Assembly: GCA_003022085.1 (NCBI GenBank)
Contig: PXQK01000068.1
Span: 1-9,533 of the forward strand
Source of the DNA: Halobacteriales archaeon QH_10_65_19
Lineage (GTDB): Archaea > Halobacteriota > Halobacteria > Halobacteriales > Haloarculaceae
Length of the DNA stretch: 9,533 nucleotides
Direction: 5' to 3'
The translations under genes and the position numbers were made by a program. The notes under the pieces were generated by a model. That model did no database searches and was not told the origin of the DNA. It worked only from the letters and a program-made list of their open reading frames with translations. Position 1 is the first letter of the stretch, and the number at the start of each line of letters is the position of its first letter. Below, in pieces: positions 7,412 to 9,533 of this stretch.

Positions 7412-7717
7412 ATGATACTACACAAGACCCGAGGCGACCAGCACGCCACCGAACGCACCTTCCGCGTCCGCACTGCCATCCGCGTCCCCCGCAACGACGG
7501 CTCCGAGCTGCTGGCCGACGCGACCCGTCGCGTCGAAACGACGGAGGGCGTCGACAGCGCCGAGGTCGTCGAGCTCCACGGCGTCGACCCCGGGCTGTCG
7601 GCGACGACCGTCCGGCTCGAAATCCGGGTGGATGCAAAACTGGAGGTGGCGGTGCTCGAACGCCGGCTGGCCGACGCGCCCGGCGTCGAGACGGTCGGGA
7701 ACGTCGAGCGCGAGTAA
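7412..7717 (+). CDS. Unrecognised small protein with ACT/ferredoxin-like pattern
   Basis: A 101-residue protein that I do not recognise. After about 15 polar residues the sequence alternates as strand (17-25, FRVRTAIRV), helix (29-46), strand (47-57, ending ELHGVDPG), strand (64-74, TTVRLEIRVDA), helix (76-90) and strand (91-99). This is the beta-alpha-beta-beta-alpha-beta order of ACT or ferredoxin-like domains, which often bind small ligands or dimerise. No catalytic or metal-binding cluster and no membrane segment are visible. Codon use is strongly GC at third positions, unlike the preceding spacer, supporting real coding. Tandem ATGs at 7409 and 7412 are possible starts, and the second has better spacing to AGGTGAT. 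It ends in TAA and converges on the receiver-PAS gene 119 nt away. The fold is an inference from pattern only. Confidence 0.72.
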   Translation: MILHKTRGDQHATERTFRVRTAIRVPRNDGSELLADATRRVETTEGVDSAEVVELHGVDPGLSATTVRLEIRVDAKLEVAVLERRLADAPGVETVGNVERE

Positions 7718-7798
7718 GGAAATGGCAGTCATAGGGTGCGTGACTCTGTACCGCCCGGCTGGAACAGATTGGAAGTCTCAAATCCGGTCCCACCGATA

Positions 7799-7823
7799 TT
7801 TCGGAGCAATGCCGAAAATAATT
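7799..7823. terminator. Hairpin with adjacent A/T run between convergent genes
   Basis: TTTCGG (7799-7804) and CCGAAA (7812-7817) form a 6-bp stem with a 7-nt loop, next to the AT-rich run AAAATAATTA (7815-7824). On the minus strand the run reads TAATTATTTT about 13 bases after the receiver-PAS stop, a plausible T-rich archaeal terminator for that gene. It may serve both convergent transcripts. Confidence 0.4.
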
Positions 7824-7836
7824 ACGCACGACCCTA

Positions 7837-8751
7837 TCAGTCGTCGCGGTCCCAGAGGATGCCGATGTAGCCCGGGTCGTCGTCGTAGGAGATCGTCCCG
7901 CCGTGGACCTCGACGGGGATCTTGGTGCCGTCACGGCGCAGGCCAGTGAACTCGCACTGGAAGGTATCCGTCGGTCGGTGATCGCCCGTGACGTGTCCGA
8001 GCAGTTCGGCGGCCTCGCCGTAGCTGCTGATAAGCACGCCCGGCGTCGAGCCGATGAGCTCCTGGCGCGTGTAGCCGAAGATTTCGGTGAAGTGTTCGTT
8101 GACGTACACTAGTTCGCCGTCCTGGACAATGAACACGCCGGCGAGGCTGTGCTCAACGAGGCGGCGGTACCAGGACAGCGCGTCCCAGAAGCGTTGCTGC
8201 GTACGGTACCGTTCGGCCGCGTTCCGGACGCGGTTGGCGAGCATCTCGTACTGCTCGGCCCCGGCGCCTTTCTGCATGTAGTCGGTGACGCCCGCCGAGA
8301 TCGCATCGCTGGCGATCCCCTCGCTCCCTTTGCCTGTAAAGAGGATGAACGGGAGGTCGGGGTGCTCCTCGCGGACGATCTCGAGAAACTCCAGCCCGTC
8401 GGTGTTGGGCATCTCGTAGTCGCTTACAATGCAGTCGAACCCGTCGTCGCGCAGGTGGTCCAGCGCTGCCACGACGCTGGTCTCCGCGACCACGGAGATG
8501 TCGTCGTCGACCCGTTCGAGTAACGTCTTCGTCATCTCGTTGACCTCCGGCTCGTCGTCGACGTGCAACACCCGTACCTCGCCCAGTTCCTCTGCCGTCG
8601 TCGCGGGGACCGGGATCTCGATCTCCTCGCTCTCGACTGCCTCCCTCGGCTGTCCCCGGAGCATCGGCCCCTCGCTCGCCGCTCGCCTGCTCCCGCGCAG
8701 GAGCCCTCGCGATACTGTGACAGTGACGTTGTCGGTCGGATTACCCCTCAT
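7837..8751 (-). CDS. Response-regulator receiver plus PAS domain protein
   Basis: A cytoplasmic two-component signalling protein, 304 residues from the ATG at 8751. The receiver domain spans about 58-183: acidic pair in VLHVDDEP (Asp65, Asp66), phosphoacceptor Asp111 in VSDYEMP, the switch Thr139 in LFTGKG and conserved Lys161 in DYMQKG. All essential residues are present. A short linker leads to a PAS domain (about 196-304, VEHSLAGVFIVQDGELVYVN, ending GYIGILWDRDD), which usually senses a ligand or docks a partner. The protein stops right after PAS. No HisKA/HATPase or DNA-binding module follows, so output is probably by protein contact with an unlinked kinase or regulator. The start at 8751 has GGTGA 5 nt upstream. 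The alternative ATG at 8664 (275 residues) avoids a rather basic, low-quality N-terminus and is nearly as likely. The cognate kinase is not in the window. Confidence 0.9.
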   Translation of the reverse strand: MRGNPTDNVTVTVSRGLLRGSRRAASEGPMLRGQPREAVESEEIEIPVPATTAEELGEVRVLHVDDEPEVNEMTKTLLERVDDDISVVAETSVVAALDHLRDDGFDCIVSDYEMPNTDGLEFLEIVREEHPDLPFILFTGKGSEGIASDAISAGVTDYMQKGAGAEQYEMLANRVRNAAERYRTQQRFWDALSWYRRLVEHSLAGVFIVQDGELVYVNEHFTEIFGYTRQELIGSTPGVLISSYGEAAELLGHVTGDHRPTDTFQCEFTGLRRDGTKIPVEVHGGTISYDDDPGYIGILWDRDD

Positions 8752-8756
8752 CTGTC

Positions 8757-8831
8757 TCACCCAATGAGGCCGTGGAGAACGGAACCTCCAGCTTCGCCCC
8801 TGACCCCGACGGCCTCTGCGTCCGGTTTCAT
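8757..8831 (-). CDS. Possible 24-residue leader ORF ahead of the receiver-PAS gene
   Basis: ATG at 8831 opens a 24-codon frame (begins MKPDAEAVGV) ending in TGA 5 nt before the receiver-PAS ATG at 8751. That TGA is part of the GGTGA serving as its ribosome binding site. The predicted TATA-like box at about 8861-8867 would place transcription start within about 10 nt of 8831. Translation of this ORF could be coupled to the main gene. It has no recognisable family, and its codon use is only mildly coding-like, so it may be plain leader sequence. Confidence 0.25.
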   Translation of the reverse strand: MKPDAEAVGVRGEAGGSVLHGLIG

Positions 8832-8856
8832 GTGTAGCTAGGCTGTAGAAAGCCCG

Positions 8857-8884
8857 AGTGATAACCCTTGTCCCGATTATCACT
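8857..8884 (-). promoter_or_regulatory. Operator-like inverted repeat at the receiver-PAS promoter
   Basis: AGTGATAA (8857-8864) and TTATCACT (8877-8884) form a perfect 8-bp inverted repeat separated by 12 bases, giving 20 bp between half-site centres, about two helical turns. The left arm contains the best TATA candidate for the minus-strand gene (GGGTTAT on the minus strand). A dimeric regulator binding here would sit on TBP/TFB sites. Confidence 0.5.
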
Positions 8885-8984
8885 GGGTGAAACAGCCGGC
8901 GGTCCGAACCCGGAGCTGGTACAACACAGCTACGGCGTGGAGATTCGACCCAAATACGCCCGCTAAACGTGTATGCCTCACCCC

Positions 8985-9087
8985 CTTATATTAAAGATAA
9001 TTATTTTTAGCACTTAATAAAATTAGTCTTACATATGTAAGCATCAGATAAATATAAATTATGCCCTCCCTACCATAGTGGTGTATC
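8985..9087 (+). promoter_or_regulatory. AT-rich promoter island of the 45-residue protein gene
   Basis: Bases 9001-9060 are only about 18% GC (11 of 60), against over 60% in nearby genes. The island contains a TATA-like run AAATATAAAT (9050-9059), about 30 bases before the ATG at 9088, consistent with a leaderless or very short-leader transcript. The palindrome 9028-9041 lies just upstream of this box. The stretch before it, 8885-8984, shows nothing I can name. Confidence 0.6.
9028..9041. promoter_or_regulatory. 14-bp perfect palindrome, operator candidate
   Basis: CTTACATATGTAAG is fully self-complementary with no spacer. It ends 8 bases before the TATA-like run at 9050-9059, in the TFB-recognition/upstream-activator zone. 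This is the expected shape of a dimeric winged-helix or ribbon-helix-helix operator, though AT-rich palindromes also arise by chance. Confidence 0.5.
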
Positions 9088-9225
9088 ATGACAGACAGTG
9101 ATGTTGCGGAGTTCCTGCGTGAACATCCGCGGCTGCTCGGTGTACTGTTCGGCGCAAGTGTGCTGCTGACTCAGGTTGGTGCTGTTGTAGCTCAAGGCCA
9201 CGGCTCCGGAGTTAGCGGACCATAA
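9088..9225 (+). CDS. 45-residue single-helix membrane or exported peptide
   Basis: A tiny protein: a polar, acidic N-terminus with the element FLREHPRLLG, one hydrophobic helix (about 16-36, GVLFGASVLLTQVGAVVAQG) and a short Gly/Ser tail ending in Gly-Pro. The arrangement resembles a haloarchaeal family of roughly 45-50 residue proteins I recall as DUF7503, whose members share the 'HPR', hydrophobic stretch, 'A-A', 'GP' layout. The family name is from memory and the function is unknown. It could be a membrane-anchored small protein or an exported peptide cut after the alanine/valine-rich segment. The start is fixed by the TATA-like run about 30 bases upstream, and no Shine-Dalgarno is needed in a leaderless transcript. 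It sits at the GC-rich to AT-rich boundary with its own promoter and operator-like palindrome. Confidence 0.72.
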   Translation: MTDSDVAEFLREHPRLLGVLFGASVLLTQVGAVVAQGHGSGVSGP

Positions 9226-9306
9226 TTGAGCGATAAAACGACTGAACTGCCAGTTCTCGAACCCCAAGAGAATTTACAAGAGGAGGTTCTTTCTACAGAT
9301 CAGTAA
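9226..9306 (+). CDS. Possible 26-residue acidic ORF abutting the small membrane protein
   Basis: Right after the TAA of the 45-residue gene, TTG (9226-9228) opens a frame of 26 codons ending in TAA at 9304-9306. The product starts (M)SDKTTELPV and is hydrophilic and acidic (eight Asp/Glu). The direct junction TAATTG could allow reinitiation. Its end overlaps the 3' end of the convergent minus-strand gene by 14 bases. No family is recognised, TTG starts are uncommon, and the length is close to chance. Confidence 0.2.
   Translation: MSDKTTELPVLEPQENLQEEVLSTDQ
9244..9256. repeat. Short palindrome between convergent genes
   Basis: GAACTG-C-CAGTTC is a perfect 6-bp inverted repeat around one base, lying 3' of the 45-residue gene. 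It could be a processing or protein-binding site, or chance. No T-run follows. Confidence 0.2.
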
Positions 9307-9533
9307 GACTGATTGAGGACGTCCACTGTAGCGTATCCCCTATCTGAATTGGCATGTCTGCAAGTTCAAGAAAGTCGTTAAGCGTGTCTCTGCCGATATC
9401 GAATTCCCCTAGAATACCAGAACTTAGGAAATACTTACTTATCTGCTCTAGGTGTGGAGTGTACATTGTTCCAATCCCTGCATCATCGGTCAGATACGTT
9501 TTTATCATCAGATTGCATCTTTCGTCGTCGAAG
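9293..9533 (-). CDS. C-terminal part of an unrecognised low-GC gene (5' end outside window)
   Basis: The minus-strand frame is open from the window edge to TAG at 9293-9295, giving the last 79 residues (begins FDDERCNLMIKTYLTDD). The ATG at 9508 is internal or an alternative start, because codons before it are open and protein-like. Features are modest: mixed helix/strand, an acidic run EFDIGRDTLNDFLELADMP, and a hydrophobic/Thr-Ser tail. I recognise no domain or catalytic motif. GC is about 44% over 9301-9480 (80 of 180 by count), far below the importer genes, which suggests acquired DNA or a fast-evolving accessory gene. It converges on the 45-residue gene. Confidence 0.6.
   Translation of the reverse strand, partial: FDDERCNLMIKTYLTDDAGIGTMYTPHLEQISKYFLSSGILGEFDIGRDTLNDFLELADMPIQIGDTLQWTSSISLTDL

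Noticed and set aside
6963..7934. A 323-codon minus-strand ORF across the long spacer and the ACT-like gene
   Set aside because: Extremely Arg/Ser/Pro-rich, overlaps two better-supported genes and their intergenic terminator, no domain.
9070..9267. A 65-codon minus-strand ORF opposite the 45-residue gene
   Set aside because: Antisense to the better-supported small protein and crossing its promoter side; no promoter or ribosome site and no family.

Overview
The window looks like haloarchaeal chromosomal DNA. Coding regions are GC-rich with mostly G or C at third codon positions, the proteins are rich in Asp and Glu, genes carry archaeal TATA-like boxes at near-leaderless distances, and several proteins have a haloarchaeal style (receiver-PAS signalling protein, small zinc-ribbon-like protein, expanded Dpp ATPases). 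No genus can be named from the sequence alone.

Layout. Positions 1-6403 (+) hold a dipeptide/oligopeptide/nickel-type ABC importer operon: a solute-binding lipoprotein missing its N-terminus at the window edge, permease B, permease C, ATPase D and ATPase F. Spacing is tight (19 nt, 16 nt, a 1-nt overlap and a 4-nt overlap), so it reads as one transcript. Permease B is broken: about 30-33 codons are missing near 1793-1800 and the reading frame changes there. Unless this is a sequence error, the importer lacks half of its membrane channel. Positions 6522-6788 (-) encode a small Cys/His zinc-binding-type protein convergent with the operon. Positions 6789-7411 are a long non-coding stretch with promoter-like boxes and several hairpins. 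Positions 7412-7717 (+) encode a 101-residue protein of unrecognised family with an ACT/ferredoxin-like pattern. Positions 7837-8751 (-) encode a response-regulator receiver plus PAS protein with no kinase or DNA-binding output. Positions 8985-9087 are a very AT-rich promoter island with a 14-bp perfect palindrome. It precedes a 45-residue single-helix protein (9088-9225), possibly followed by a 26-codon ORF. The last 240 bases hold the C-terminal end of an unrecognised minus-strand gene of clearly lower GC.

How the parts relate. The first five genes form one uptake machine: the lipoprotein captures substrate outside the cell, B and C form the channel, and D and F hydrolyse ATP. The genes after 6404 show no obvious functional link to it or to one another. 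Three of their promoters carry inverted repeats placed like operators (6808-6841, 8857-8884 and 9028-9041), so this half looks like a set of separately regulated small units. The GC drop after about 8985 suggests the edge of a different, possibly acquired, segment.

I see no tRNA, rRNA, CRISPR array, transposase or integrase. I cannot demonstrate a new biological system here. The best leads are the permease lesion, the three operator-like repeats, the hairpin over the ribosome binding site at 7383-7405, and the small-protein locus at 9028-9306.
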